Shown here one piece after another: positions 12,721 through 24,046 of a DNA stretch of 64,000 nucleotides. Source of the stretch: Cotesia glomerata (Eukaryota > Arthropoda > Insecta > Hymenoptera > Braconidae); contig NC_058159.1 in the NCBI RefSeq assembly GCF_020080835.1, positions 6,758,001 to 6,822,000 on the forward strand, given 5' to 3'. The notes beneath the pieces were generated by a model. The model was not told the DNA's origin and ran no database searches. It saw only the letters and a program-made list of their open reading frames with translations. Each line of letters begins with the position of its first letter. Position 1 is the stretch's first letter. The position numbers were made by a program, and so were the translations under genes.

Positions 12721-13890
12721 TCTACTCATACCGACTCCACTCGAAGTACATCCATCCTGAGTAGAGATCCACCGTAGAACAACTGCCCGGCTTACCCCAT
12801 TCACTCTCATCCTCTGGTTGGTAAAGGGCCACCCTTTACCAATTCCCCTTTCCTGAGCTTTTGGCTGACAACCAGGAAAACGTTTCGAATAACAAGGATT
12901 ACAATCAGGAAACAATCCTCACTCTCGGCTCGCTCAAAATATTCTATCATCATTTCAGTGACCACCAGCTCCTATTCACCCTACCAACAATGCCTAATAC
13001 CCACTGACCACAATATATATACATATACCCATATAATATATCATACATTAATAGATTACGCTTTGTCATAATTACAGTAGTTTGGACATTGTTTGTTAAA
13101 TCTGTTTGTACTCACCAGTGATGCCTTGTCACACACACTCCTGATAAACTGATGCAATTATTTACTCGCCGGAAGTTGCTGGTTACTGGACACCTGTCAT
13201 TTCAAAAAAATAATATATTTTCAATTTATTTTATAAATCAACGTTCTAATTAGCAAATTGTCTAACTCTATTTTAGAAAATCTTCTATTTGTACGAAAAA
13301 ACAATTAGTTCAAAATTTATTATCACTTTAAAATCTAATAGAGGTATAATATTTTGGTTTGGATCATTCAAATAATTTATAATTAGACTATTGCTACATC
13401 AAAATGTTAAAAAATCACACTCCAAAAAATAAGGAGTTAGACCGATTGCTAATTAGACCGTCGGAATTAAATTTTTTATGACATTAAAGTAAGCAGTCGC
13501 TTGACAATTTTTTAATTTTTTTTTTTAAATAAATTAGCTCCGAAAAATTATTTCTAAAAAATTAGATTTTTTATTTTTTTAATTTTCTATAAGTCAATTT
13601 TTTTTCTCATTTTCTTTGACATAATTCATTTGCTAAAAAAATTCTTAAAATTATAAAATATCTGCTAAATTAATTTTCATTTTTTTTTTTTCCACAAACT
13701 ATTTCGTATTGAAATAAATGGATTTTTTAAAAATAAATATACTTAAAAAATTTAATGCGTCATCAAAAAACATTTATCTAACTCGAGAAAATGAAGGATG
13801 TTATAATTTTTTTATATTATTATTATAAAAAAAAAAAATACTTGCAATGAGTCTTACAATTTTTCAAGTTTAAAATGTCAACCTATTACA
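12720..13890. other. Intergenic, no gene seen
   Basis: The GC-richer tail at 12720-12960 gives way to AT-rich sequence with homopolymer runs. No coding signal was recognised. Confidence 0.5.
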
Positions 13891-13896
13891 CAGTAG

Positions 13897-14116
13897 TCAT
13901 TGTTGAATCTCTTTGCCGTTAATTCCTGGAAATTCAATCATTAAATCAACGGTCCATCCAAAGTAATTACGCTGTTCATCATTTATACTCACCGTGCTCA
14001 TTCCAAGTACGTTTATTGACTTGAAATACTATAAAACTCAAACGAATTACAACAAATAAATTTAAACTTCTCTTGCAATGTTGACCGTTGCGTAAAACGA
14101 GACCAACTGACGCCAT
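13897..14116 (-). CDS. Candidate 50-residue protein, two exons, divergent to RpS5
   Basis: On the minus strand a start codon at 14116 lies in CAAGATGGCGTC, one mismatch from the TISU initiator SAASATGGCGGC. TISU is typical of short-leader mRNAs, often for mitochondrial proteins. Exon 1 (14116-13993) gives MASVGLVLRNGQHCKRSLNL, a hydrophobic stretch (FVVIRLSFIVF), then NKRTWNEHG. A donor G|gtgagt (13992) and an acceptor ttccag (13926) bound a 67-bp intron. Exon 2 (13925-13897) adds INGKEIQQ and a stop. The basic start and single hydrophobic segment would suit a small mitochondrial membrane protein. I do not recognise the family, and no AATAAA follows closely. It could instead be the first exon(s) of a longer gene, or a chance open frame beside a promoter. 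Confidence 0.35.
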
Positions 14117-14402
14117 CTTGTAGTGCGCATCAGGAACATTTTAAATTTTTTCGTACCGCGCATGTCCCTACTTTACTCACCGTACGCAATATACTGACAA
14201 GTTTTTTTTTATTTTAATTTATTTCCAAGGATTTATGTTTTATATTTAAAAAAAATTTCATTTTTTTTATTATTTTTTTTTCAATTACAATTTTATGAAA
14301 TAAAATAATTAATTAAACAAAAAAAGTTGCTGAGTTGTACGACGTACTATTTCCGCCCAGTTGCGCGTTGCGCAGAACACTGTCCGCCATTTGTCAGACT
14401 AT
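14117..14402. promoter_or_regulatory. Bidirectional promoter region upstream of RpS5
   Basis: The 290 bp between the minus-strand candidate start and the RpS5 leader hold several CpG-containing GCGC motifs that are rare elsewhere: TAGTGCGCATC (14121), ACCGCGCATGTCC (14156) and TTGCGCGTTGCGCAG (14360). The first two resemble NRF-1/Ewg half-sites. GCCATTTGTC just upstream of the leader and GCCATCTTG at the divergent start are YY1/Pho-like. Function is inferred from motifs alone. Confidence 0.45.
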
Positions 14403-14426
14403 CTCTTTTACACAAAGTTGCTTGTG
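14403..14426 (+). other. RpS5: RpS5 non-coding first exon with TOP motif
   Basis: The pyrimidine tract CTCTTTT at 14403 matches a terminal oligopyrimidine start, as expected for a ribosomal protein mRNA under translational (TOR-dependent) control. The short exon ends at a donor TGTG|gtgagt (14427). The matching acceptor tttttcag is at 14702, six bases before the start codon. The exact transcription start is inferred. Confidence 0.6.
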
Positions 14427-14708
14427 GTGAGTATGTCGTACAAAAAATTATTCATTTATTTCTTAAAGTAATTAAAAAACGGTAATAAAAAAATTACTAA
14501 AAAACGTGAAATATTTTTTTTTATAAATTGTGATGATTTGAACGAATGTGCGGTGCGAAAAAATGCCGGTTAAATTAAAATTACGTGAATGTTGATGACT
14601 GGCCATGTGGCTGCATGGTTATATGTGCCTCGGCTTGTTGGAATGTTAGGTTATAGTGCATCAATGATGAATATATTATATTAATAAGCTCATATTTTTC
14701 AGATCACC

Positions 14709-15912
14709 ATGGAGGTCGAACAGTACGAAGACGTAGTGCTCTCCACGGTTGGAGCTGAAACCGTAACTGTCGCTCCATCCGCAGAATTGCCAGAAATTAA
14801 ACTTTTCGGCCGCTGGAACTGCGATGACGTCCAAGTGAGTGACCTGTCCCTGCAGGATTACATCGCTGTCAAGGAAAAGAACGCTAAGTACTTGCCCCAT
14901 TCGTCAGGACGTTATGCTGCTAAACGTTTCCGCAAGGCCCAGTGCCCAATTGTTGAGCGATTGACCAACTCCTTGATGATGCACGGTCGTAACAATGGAA
15001 AAAAATTGTTGGCTGTGAGAATCGTCAAGCACGCTTTTGAGATCATTCATCTTCTTACTGGTGAAAATCCTCTTCAGGTAAGAGATATATTTATTTATTT
15101 ATTATTATTATTATTATAGTACGGAGTAAATATTAGGATAATTTATTTATTCTAATAAAACACTTGAATGGCAAATAATTGCAAAAAATATTGACAAATT
15201 TTATTTCTAATAATTATAGTTTTTAAGATTGAATTGAAACATAATTTAAAAACAAAAATTCTTTATTTTGCAAATGTCAATTAAAAAAGAAAATTATTTA
15301 TAAACAAATTTAAAAAATTTGTCCATGTAGAAATTTAAAAAATCTAAATTTACAAATTTTTTGCCTTGAAAATTTATTAGTAATTTATTTTTAGTAAAAA
15401 AAAAATAAACATCTTTTTAAATGTAATTAGAAAAACAACAAAAGCTTGATTTTCTTTTTAAGTTTATTTTTAAAGCAAAAAAAAATAAATTCAGACTACT
15501 TGGATTTATTTTCTTTCTAAGTTTTTTGTTTATACTTGAATATTTTAATAAAAAATAAAAATTGTCTAATATTTAGCTACGATAATTATTTAGAAAAAAA
15601 ATATTAATTAATTATATTGTTTTTTAGGTGTTGGTAACAGCTATCATCAACTCTGGACCACGTGAAGACTCAACCCGTATCGGACGTGCTGGTACCGTTC
15701 GTCGTCAAGCCGTCGATGTGTCTCCACTTCGTCGTGTGAATCAAGCCATCTGGCTGCTCTGCACTGGAGCCCGTGAGGCTTCATTCAGAAACATTAAGTC
15801 CATCGCCGAGAGTCTCGCTGACGAGCTTATCAATGCCGCCAAGGGCTCCTCGAACTCGTACGCTATCAAGAAGAAAGACGAGCTCGAACGTGTTGCTAAA
15901 TCCAACCGATAA
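14709..15912 (+). CDS. RpS5: 40S ribosomal protein S5 (uS7)
   Basis: This is a structural protein of the small ribosomal subunit head, lining the mRNA exit/E-site region, and it acts in the cytoplasm. The coding sequence is two exons, 14709-15077 and 15628-15912, joined in phase 0 (CTTCAG|gtaaga ... ttttag|GTGTTG). The product is 217 residues, close to the animal length of about 204-228. Diagnostic segments are LFGRWNCDDVQVSDLSLQDY, RFRKAQCPIVERLTNSLMMH, GRNNGKKLLAVRIVKHAFEI, then GPREDSTRIGRAGTVRRQAV, DVSPLRRVNQAIWLLC and the closing KKKDELERVAKSNR. The variable acidic N-terminus is normal for animals. The start codon has a good context (ATCACCATGG). Codons are GC-rich compared with the flanks, as expected for a highly expressed gene. 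It is intact. Confidence 0.98.
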
Positions 15913-15935
15913 GTCTTTTTCATTGTAACAATATC

Positions 15936-15941
15936 AATAAA
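15936..15941 (+). terminator. RpS5: RpS5 polyadenylation signal
   Basis: AATAAA lies 24 bases after the stop codon, giving a very short 3' UTR typical of ribosomal protein genes. Confidence 0.75.
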
Positions 15942-16230
15942 AAATTTAATGTCTTTACACAAAATGAATAAATAATTAGTAATCTTATTATTTCTTTCCT
16001 GCTTTTTTTTTTTTTTTAATTAAATTTGACTTTTTTTTTAAATTATTTTTAATAATAATAAACAATGAAAATAAATTTAGCAGATACTTAATCATTTTTA
16101 GAATTTTTTTTTTTTATATAAATTATAGCAAAAAAATTAGAAAAAAAAATTGAGATGTAGAAATTTTAAAAAATAAAAAATGCAATTTTTTTTAAATAAT
16201 TTTTTGGAACAAATTTGTCTGTTGAAACAA

Positions 16231-16341
16231 TTACAGTAAAAGCTGTTAAAAGTTATCCAGGTTGTCTTTCTTGCTCTTGTTAGCGTTTTATGAGAAATTG
16301 AGACAGAATTACGGTAACTTTTAACAGCTTTCACTGTAAAA
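16231..16341. mobile_element. 111-bp hairpin element between RpS5 and ND-13B
   Basis: TTACAGTAAAAGCTGTTAAA at the left pairs with TTTTAACAGCTTTCACTGTA at the right, giving arms of about 27 bp with a few mismatches around a 55-bp loop. It looks like a decayed MITE. No target duplication could be fixed. Confidence 0.55.
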
Positions 16342-16422
16342 AATTCTCTAGTCACTGCTAACTTTAATGTCATAAATAAACACCACAGTTGGTAAGAAGG
16401 AAGCTATCTTATCTTTAAATTT

Positions 16423-16524
16423 GCGCGTGCGTAACAGATGGTGGATCGTCCGATTAATAGCATTTGTAGCTCTTGCTTTTATTGACAGTTTCTTCAATTA
16501 ATAATGGCTGGTAATTTGAAAAAG
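16423..16524 (+). promoter_or_regulatory. ND-13B: ND-13B promoter and first exon, copy 1
   Basis: GCGCGTGCGTAAC (16423) resembles an NRF-1/Ewg site. It is followed by GTAGCTCTTGCTTTTATTGACAGTTTC..., then a first coding exon at 16504-16524 (MAGNLKK) ending AAG|gtaatt. It is homologous to copy 2 about 235 bp downstream, from the GCGC motif through the first bases of the intron. Either first exon splices in phase 0 to exon 2 at 17131. Confidence 0.65.
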
Positions 16525-17598
16525 GTAATTAATTAAATATAGAGTTTTATTAAATAAATAATTTTATCATTATTATTAATAATTAACGGTAAAAATAACA
16601 CGAAAAAAGCCATTTTGTTTTTTTTTTATTTATTTTAAAACACCTGCACTGCGCATGCGTAATCAGAGTTTATCATTGGTCGCCGTTGCATTCATAATTC
16701 GTAGCTCGTGCTTCTATTTACAGTTTATTGAATTAATAATGGCTGGTAATTTGAAAAAGGTGATTAATCAGAAAAATGAAATTAATAGAGTCTTATTGAA
16801 CTTATAATTTTATTGAAAATATGTTATGATTGTTTGTTTTGATTACACAACTGTCTCTAACCTAACTTTTGACTTTACTGAAATCAAGAGACATTTGTTA
16901 ACAATTTTTGGGTTTTGTTTCCCAAATAAATTATTACAATTAAAACATAAAAAAAATTTTCATTCATAATTTTTATCTTGATTAAAAATTATTTATTTTA
17001 AATTTTACTTGCCTTAAATAATTTTCTTGTGAAAAAAAAATTAAAAAAATATAAAATTTCTGTAGATGTCATTATCACAACTTGTGTCATAATTGTTGAC
17101 CAAAATAATAAAATAACTTGATATTTTCAGACGACTTTTTTAAAAGGACTAGAAGTTGCGAAACACCCTCACCATTCTTTGACAAATATTTACACAAGAA
17201 TCCTGCGAGTGCTTGCTAAATTTCCCACTACATCAGCATACCGTACAAGTACCGAGCAAATTGTCAAAGAACGTGCTGAAATCGTTAAAAATGTACGTAA
17301 TCATTAATTTATTTAAAATGTCGAAATAATCATCATGTTTATTATTATTATTATCATGATTATCATCAGTGTGGTAATACAAGTAACGGTAATTTTAATT
17401 AAGTATCTAATTAAAATGTAACAGACCCCAGATGTAGAGACCCTGGAGAAGAAAATAGGCTGTGGTCAAGTAGAAGAATTAGTAGTACAAGCTGAAAATG
17501 AATTGCTGTTAGCTCGTAAAATGGCCGTATGGAAGCCCTGGGAGCCTCTAGCAGAACCAATCCCTAAGGATCAGTGGACTTGGCCACCTCACAAGTAA
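16504..17598 (+). CDS. ND-13B: NADH dehydrogenase 1 alpha subcomplex subunit 5 (13-kDa B)
   Basis: This is an accessory subunit of mitochondrial complex I, in the matrix arm near the Q module. The coding exons are a 21-bp first exon (either 16504-16524 or 16739-16759, both encoding MAGNLKK), 17131-17292 and 17425-17598, all joined in phase 0 with good gt/ag sites. The product is 118 residues, against about 115 in other animals. Recognised segments are TTFLKGLEVAKHPHHSL, IYTRILRVLAKFPTTSAYR, EQIVKERAEIVKN, TPDVETLEKKIGCGQVEELV, ENELLLARKMAVWKPWEPL and the terminal DQWTWPPHK. No separate mitochondrial presequence is seen, as is usual for this subunit. The odd feature is the duplicated first exon with its promoter. 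No AATAAA is seen close to the stop; ATTAAA at about 17669 may serve. Confidence 0.95.
16650..16759 (+). promoter_or_regulatory. ND-13B: ND-13B promoter and first exon, copy 2
   Basis: TGCGCATGCGTAA (16650) is a near-consensus NRF-1/Ewg palindrome (TGCGCATGCGCA). The leader GTAGCTCGTGCTTCTATTTACAG and exon 16739-16759 (MAGNLKK, AAG|gtgatt) match copy 1. Copy 2 has the better NRF-1 site, so it may be the main promoter; that is inference. Confidence 0.65.
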
Positions 17599-18084
17599 TT
17601 TCCTTATTTTCATACATACATTTAGTACTCATGTATTTAATCTAGGTTGTTATAAAAAAAAAAAAATAATAATAATATCATTAAAAATAATTATTTAATT
17701 GAATGTAAATATATACACAAGTAAACATTATGTATTACTATGTCAGCAAGTTATTGTATGAACTGGAGATCCCTTGAATGATTTGAATGGAATGTTCTAG
17801 GTTGAAGAGTTGAGTGTGAAAAAAATAAAGAGATCAATGAACGAGTAATTAAAAAATGAGTAAATTTGCCGGATAGCGGGAAAGTGCTGGCAAGTTGGGA
17901 TGATTGAAGAAAAACAGCATTGCCGAGAAGATGTTAGTCTAAGAGCTCGACTATTGCTGGTAATATAATCTAGTATGCGTTATTACAGACATACACACTA
18001 CACCTACAGTATGAAGTCTTAGGTCTGTTGATATGATATGATACGAGTTGGTATTGATGGTAAGAAGTAAATTAGTGTGTGTTT
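17599..18084. other. 3' flank of ND-13B
   Basis: AT-rich, with a possible ATTAAA signal near 17669. Nothing else was recognised. Confidence 0.5.
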
Positions 18085-18183
18085 ATGTTGTATGTGTGCA
18101 GAGCGGAGCTTGAGGGGGATAGGAGCGGCGAGGAAGCGGACGGAGTAGAGCACCAGCTATACTACTATCCAGTACAGATCCAG
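18085..18183 (+). other. Possible small exon with good splice sites
   Basis: The segment ends at a strong donor (CAG|gtaagc, 18184). It is either preceded by an acceptor-like gtgtgcag (exon from 18102) or starts at the ATG at 18085. One frame stays open across it, containing EADGVEHQLYYYPVQIQ. It is GC- and CpG-richer than its surroundings. I recognise no domain. It could be a coding exon, a non-coding 5' exon, or chance. Confidence 0.25.
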
Positions 18184-18289
18184 GTAAGCAGTGAGCTCTG
18201 AGCGAAAGGTGATAGAGGGGATAGAGAGAAAGAAAGAGGAAGAGAGATTGCAAGTAATAAGAATGGAAGGAGTAAAGAGACTGTTCTGT

Positions 18290-19219
18290 CGGTCGAAACT
18301 GGGAACTCGTAGCTCCGAATCGGATGTCTTAGAGTAGAGCTCTTAGAGAACGCTCGGGAGCCGCACTTGCCTCCGAGACATCGTCGACGCTATATCGCGC
18401 GCGTGTTTCTCGTCGAGGATGTAAACAAAGTTACGATCGTAAGTTCATGTTCACGCATGTTTTCATTCTCTCTCTCTTGCTCGCTCATTCTAAGTCGCTT
18501 GTCGTCTTTCGCGGCTCTTTCATTATACGTCTTGTTATACCAGAGTTAAATAACAGTTTATTGTTTTTTGGGATAAATAATTCAAGGAGTGTTTGTTGAT
18601 TAAAAATAATTAAAATAATAATAATAATTATTACAACGACGACACCATCAGTAAGTGTTAATAGTTGAGCTATTATTCAGCTCGAGCAAGTTGCTACCGC
18701 GATTGCTACTGTTACCGATCCCAAGGAGGACATCAAGAACCTAACCGGGAAAACAGTTGGTCACGTCCGCGGGTCACTTAAGTACACGAGTATCCGAGTT
18801 AACTATTACAACAGGTCCTTTGTGAAACCCAGTTATTGTTATATTTATTTTCATTTGCAATAACTACTGGAGTAATCGCGGTACGTGTTATTGTTACTGT
18901 TGTGGAACGGTTTTGAACAGTGAATAGTATTGTTTTTGTTTGTTGTTGTTGTTTATTATTATTATTATTATTATTTAAGTTATTATTGTTGTTATTGAAA
19001 TTGGAATTGGAATTGGAATCTTTGTTCCTCTGGAATCACCAGCAGCCAGTTGCAGTAGCAATAGCTCCAGTACACCGTGGTGGACCTTTTACTGTCGAGA
19101 GCCAGAGCCTGGGTACAGTGAACCTCTTGCCCGTTTGTTGTCGGTCTATCTGTGTCGGATTGAAATATCGGTGGCGCCGTGGGAAAGGGATCACCGGCAC
19201 GCCGTTGGCTCCATTATCG
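18290..19219 (+). promoter_or_regulatory. CpG-rich candidate 5' exon / promoter of a long gene
   Basis: This 0.9-kb block has far more CG dinucleotides than the surrounding tens of kilobases, for example around 18376-18430 (tcgtcgacg, tatatcgcgcgcg). It ends at a consensus donor ATCG|gtaagt at 19220, and a second possible donor GATC|gtaagt is at 18439. Open frames exist but contain a low-complexity leucine tract, and no family is recognised. The best guess is an untranslated first exon followed by a giant intron, which would explain the lack of exons in the next 40 kb. It could also be a regulatory block. Confidence 0.35.
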
Positions 19220-20340
19220 GTAAGTGTCGATTTCGTTCTCGTGGCTCTCAGAAACTCGCTTTCGGATACCAATGATTATGCTGATCCTCATACATTTTCT
19301 CAGAGCCACCCTCTATCTATTTCCATCTATATTTATTCATTAATTTATGGGTTACTCATAATAAGCACAAGAGTTGCCAATAATAAAATAACTTTCCATT
19401 TTTTTTTTTTAATCAACAAATCACAATAATAATCTTAATGATTAAATTAAATAAAATGACAATGTCATTTTCGCATAATTTCCACTCGACTAATGCCGAG
19501 GATTGACATTGGGTTTTTCGTGGCATTACCGATGTCCTTGATTAACCACAAGTCACCTCGATGTCAACGGTACAACACACAATATATAATAATAATAATT
19601 ATTATTATTATTATGAATATCTACAACGTATTTACTCAACGTCATATTGTTTTCGTTATCTGTTTACATCAATATATTATTTCACTCCGAATACACTCGA
19701 TGTCACGGTTTATTTATTTATTTAAATTTATTATAGGGTATTGTATTCTGGTTATTATAAACCTTACCCAGTTACATTAACAGGCATGCTATAGGTGGTA
19801 TGTATCGGTATGCTCAAATGTAATTACTGTGGCCAATAGTACACCCATTTTCTTTGGCAGCTCCGTATGCTCTGAACTAGGATAGTATCGAATATATGTA
19901 TAATAACTTTCACTGGCGTGCCAAAGTGTTATGAAACGATGTTAATGTCGATTGTCACTGTGTGTTCAGCAGTCTGCTGTGTGTTCATGTGTCCAAGGCA
20001 TACCAGCTAACTCGGAAATAAATGATACGATATATTTATATAATAAAAATACCTCACTGATATACATACTTAGTGTATTATTTTAATATAAAATACTAAG
20101 TATGTTGAGAGAATAGAGGACGGGCTGTTCATTAAGCTACCGATTGCGAATGAGGTATAAAAGCGAGAGGATAGGAATAGATGGAATGCAAGTCGGTGTA
20201 TGAGATTTTATCAGTAATGTCAAGCGCCCTTCGAGAGACCGATCTAAAGGCGGTATATCGTCGATTGCAAAGTAAAGAGTAAAGAGGAGCAACTAAACCG
20301 AGTAGTATAGAGTATAGAGTAAGAGGGTCCACTCTCTTAA
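19220..20340. other. No gene seen; presumed intron or intergenic
   Basis: AT-rich, with short ATA/ATT runs at 19585-19615. Open frames here show no domain features. Confidence 0.5.
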
Positions 20341-20347
20341 AATGAAT

Positions 20348-20453
20348 CAGTGGAATTTTACTGTTTCACAGCTATAAGTATACCAAGTGGTATACTTATA
20401 ACTGTGAAATAGTGAATATACCACTAATTTCTAGTGATTTTCACTGTTTCAGA
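20348..20453. repeat. Near-perfect hairpin, probable MITE remnant
   Basis: GTTTCACAGCTATAAGTATA then CCA pairs across a 2-base loop with TGGTATACTTATAACTGTGA (arms about 26 bp, one mismatch). The flanking AGTGgaATTTTaCTGTTTCA recurs after the hairpin as AGTGATTTTCACTGTTTCA. Confidence 0.65.
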
Positions 20454-23400
20454 TTTAGAGAGCAGTCTACTGTCTTCTCTTGGTGGTGAGACCCCAAGGA
20501 ATTTACTCTCCCGCCCTTATTCTCTTATTCTCTTATTTATTATCTTATTTTTATAAATAATAAACAGCAATTCGGCAAAGGGCAAAGGGAATTAAATAAC
20601 TAAACTACTCCAGCATCCTCCTACCGTTACCTTAAAAATTAGGTCTCAGACAATGAGTAATTAGTAGTCTTCTTTTCCCGGCATCCGGACTTTCTTATCT
20701 GGTATCTCATATCTGGAATCTTAAATCTTAAACTTGGTGTCTGGTAGCTAAATAAAACTAAACTGGTGACTACTCATCGAGCATTATTATAATGACGGAT
20801 AATGCAACGTGACTTTCCAACTTATTCTTTAATCTCTACTTGCAAAGTAAAGCTTAAGTACACTAATACTCTGCGTAAACAAAACATCTGGCTCTCTCTA
20901 CCCAAGAAAATTTAAAAAGTCGCTTTGCTTAACTTAAATGCCAACTCATTTAATTTCTCATACCAATTTCCATTGTTGTAATGGCTCCTTTATACATACA
21001 TATATATCTTAATAATCTAAGTACATTCTTAACTTAACTTAAAAATTTTTTCACACGACTTCATTTCCCTTTATAACAAATACCTTTAACTTAACTTGGC
21101 TAGTTATCTTTTTATCGTAAATTAAATGACAATATAATGAAATGCGCTCTAAATTACTCATACTCACAAAGTATTTCTATATTTTTTTTTATGTTATTTA
21201 GTAAAACGAATTACCGGCGGAGAAAAATAATATTACTCGTTGCAACACCCAAATTAACAGTGACCTCTCCCTTGGAACAATTACATATTTAGTTTTTATC
21301 TTTATTTTTTCTTTATTATGTCTGCTACTCAAGGATAAATAAAACAAACCAGTTTTCTAATTGATTGATCTATCTTCTGTATAATAATATAATAATATAA
21401 TAATGTAATATAAAATAATAATAAAAGTCTGGTGTTAGTGTCAATGTTACAGTAGGAATCGTCATAAAAACGGGAAATTAGCTAGCTTATAGCGCGGTTA
21501 ATAATTAAGTGTTTCTCGCGGGTAGAAATCGAATAATCGTGGCATGAATAACAAGAAAACATTGAAATAAAAGGTATATAAGCGTAAATAAAAGCAGTAT
21601 GGCACTTTCCAACCTTTTTTAGCCGCGGTATGCTGGAGCAAGTGCAAAAAACCCGGTTCGCGATGCGATTTCGCACGCATTCACCTAATATACAATATAC
21701 ACCGGTGAATCGACACTGTATCAACCGTAGTACGTATTCAGTAGGTACACAGACCGTTACTTTTATTATTCGCAGCATTCTGCATTCATAAATCCATATA
21801 TTAAGTAGAATATAATAAAATAAATCATTAAATACACGCCTGGTATTTCATTTATTTATTTATTTATTTATTTATAGTGGTAGTAAGTGTGAATAAAATA
21901 TCTTTTCGCGGACAGCGAGTAGTTTTCTCGCAAGTACACGTGTGTGCCGATACGTGAAGCAGTACGGGCTGTACGCCCTATTTACACCGGATCTCTTTTT
22001 AGAAACAATTTATTCCTTAGACGTCATAACAAGTAATTCAATAAATAAATCGAGGATCTTAGATCTTAAATTACGGGAATCGTTTAGGCGTGTTCGTAGT
22101 TTCAAGGCTCCTGTTCGAGCTAATCGATTTTTGATGATTATTAAAGTACTTCAAGTGGAGTTTATAGTCGTTATGGTAACCTATACCGTCCATGTATATT
22201 TATGTGTAATTTGTCCTCCGGTTAATAACAATAATAATGGTTAAATACATGCCTGCTCTAAGTGAGCTAAAGGTGGAGAGAGTATCGCCAATCCTAAAGT
22301 GTCAAGTGATGCAGACAGGTAGTAAAGATATCTTTTAGTTTTTTTTTTTTTGTTTATTTTACATTTGAAAATTAATTTTTTATACAAATTGATTTAAATT
22401 AAGATAAAAATTCTGGGTAAAAAATTTATTTGTTTGACTTTATAAAATTAATTTTTTTACATGAATTTTAGTGGAATTTTATGATAAATTATTTAAACTA
22501 ATATTTATAATAAAAAAAATTTATTGATAAAAATTAAAATTAAAATTCAGAGTTGAATATTGAAGTTATAATAATATTATTAACATATTTATTTGTTTAT
22601 CATGTAAAAATTAATTTTTCACATGAATTTTATTCCGATTTAAAAAAAAATTTTTTTTAATTATAAAAATTTTGGGTAAAACATTAAAGTTAAAAAAATA
22701 TTTATTAATTTATTTACTAAGTATGTATATAGAAATATATTAGTAGTATTATATTGAATATCGCAGTCGACTAGACGTGAAAGCGGCTTCCAAGTACCAA
22801 GCTCCTTTCCTGAGTCATAAAAATTACGCATTGTGTTTGGTTGCCAGCGGAAAGATGCTCTTATAGTATATGCTGGTACCATTCGGTACTACACCATTGT
22901 TCTTTTACCAACTATCCAGTTTTAAAATATCTATGCAGCTATTTCCCTTCTCCAAAGCAGAACCTACCTCCGGCTTTTGCTTCGTCTTGCAAACTCCTAT
23001 CCGATACGAGCTAAGCCGCAGTATCTATATCTATATCTGCTCTTACTCTATACAACACAACCAAATACCTGGAAAATCTCGGGGATACTTTTATTATCCG
23101 GGTTTGATTCATCAGCCACACAATGAGCCCCAACTCCCCAACTCATCTGTTAACTCCTACACCAGACTCCTATCCCACCATCTAATCTCACCAACTAAAC
23201 AGCCTTTATTCTCCTCTTTCTTAAAGTTATATAATTATATGTCGAATGCCGATTTAACGGATGTTATTAAATGTCAAGTGTCTATCGATGGCTTCAGCAA
23301 TATCCTGTACGTGTTTTATCGATCGTTTACACTTTACACTCCTGTAAGATACCCCATATGACTAACAGTTTATTTTACCCGGAATATAAATTTATAACTG

Positions 23401-24040
23401 TCCAAAAATCTAAAGGCAATAATAGCAAGCTCGGGTATATATTCCCACCTGACAATAATAAATATTTCATCGACACTCTACGTCTATATCCGTGTCGATT
23501 GCTGTAAATTATCAGTTCAGAAATTAATGATTGATTATTAATATGAATTACGCTACTTTCCCTCCGTGTTTTTAATAAAATACGTCAAAAATATCGAATT
23601 TATTCACTGTTATGTAATGATAATTAATTACATTCAATTTTTGCTGGAAAGTTATTCCTAAAACATATAAAAATATATCATTAAGTAATTATTTATTTAG
23701 TCTCTTTAATATTTTACCCAGAATTTTAAATTAAATACTGATAAAAGAGCTTTTTAACTTTTATTAAATTATTTTAAATAAATTTTTTAATTTTTAATAA
23801 ATATTTCTTGGGAATAAAACTCTTTACAAATAATTTTGTATTAAAAAATCTATATTATTAAGAGAATAAACAAAATTTTGTGGCCAGTGTATTTATCTGA
23901 TAAAATAGGTTTTTATGGTTAACTTTGATATCGTTGAAAAAGTCTTGACCTGGAGTTGTGCCTTTTCAAGGTTTCATATCATTTTCACTAATAGTCAATT
24001 TATGATGATAAGTATTTAGGCTACATTCGAAAATGCTCTA
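20454..24040. other. No gene seen; AT-rich, short repeats
   Basis: Contains (TTTA)n at 21848-21875 and AT-rich stretches. A slightly GC-richer block at 22860-23500 has open frames on the + strand but no recognisable protein. Confidence 0.5.
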
Positions 24041-24046
24041 TCTCTA

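Noticed and set aside
14525..14670. Possible C/D snoRNA in RpS5 intron 1 (GTGATGA box)
   Set aside because: No matching CTGA D box or terminal stem was found at a proper distance.
18920..19429. 169-codon open frame with a leucine run
   Set aside because: The run comes from TTA/TTG microsatellite sequence, the frame crosses a strong splice donor at 19220, and no family features are visible.
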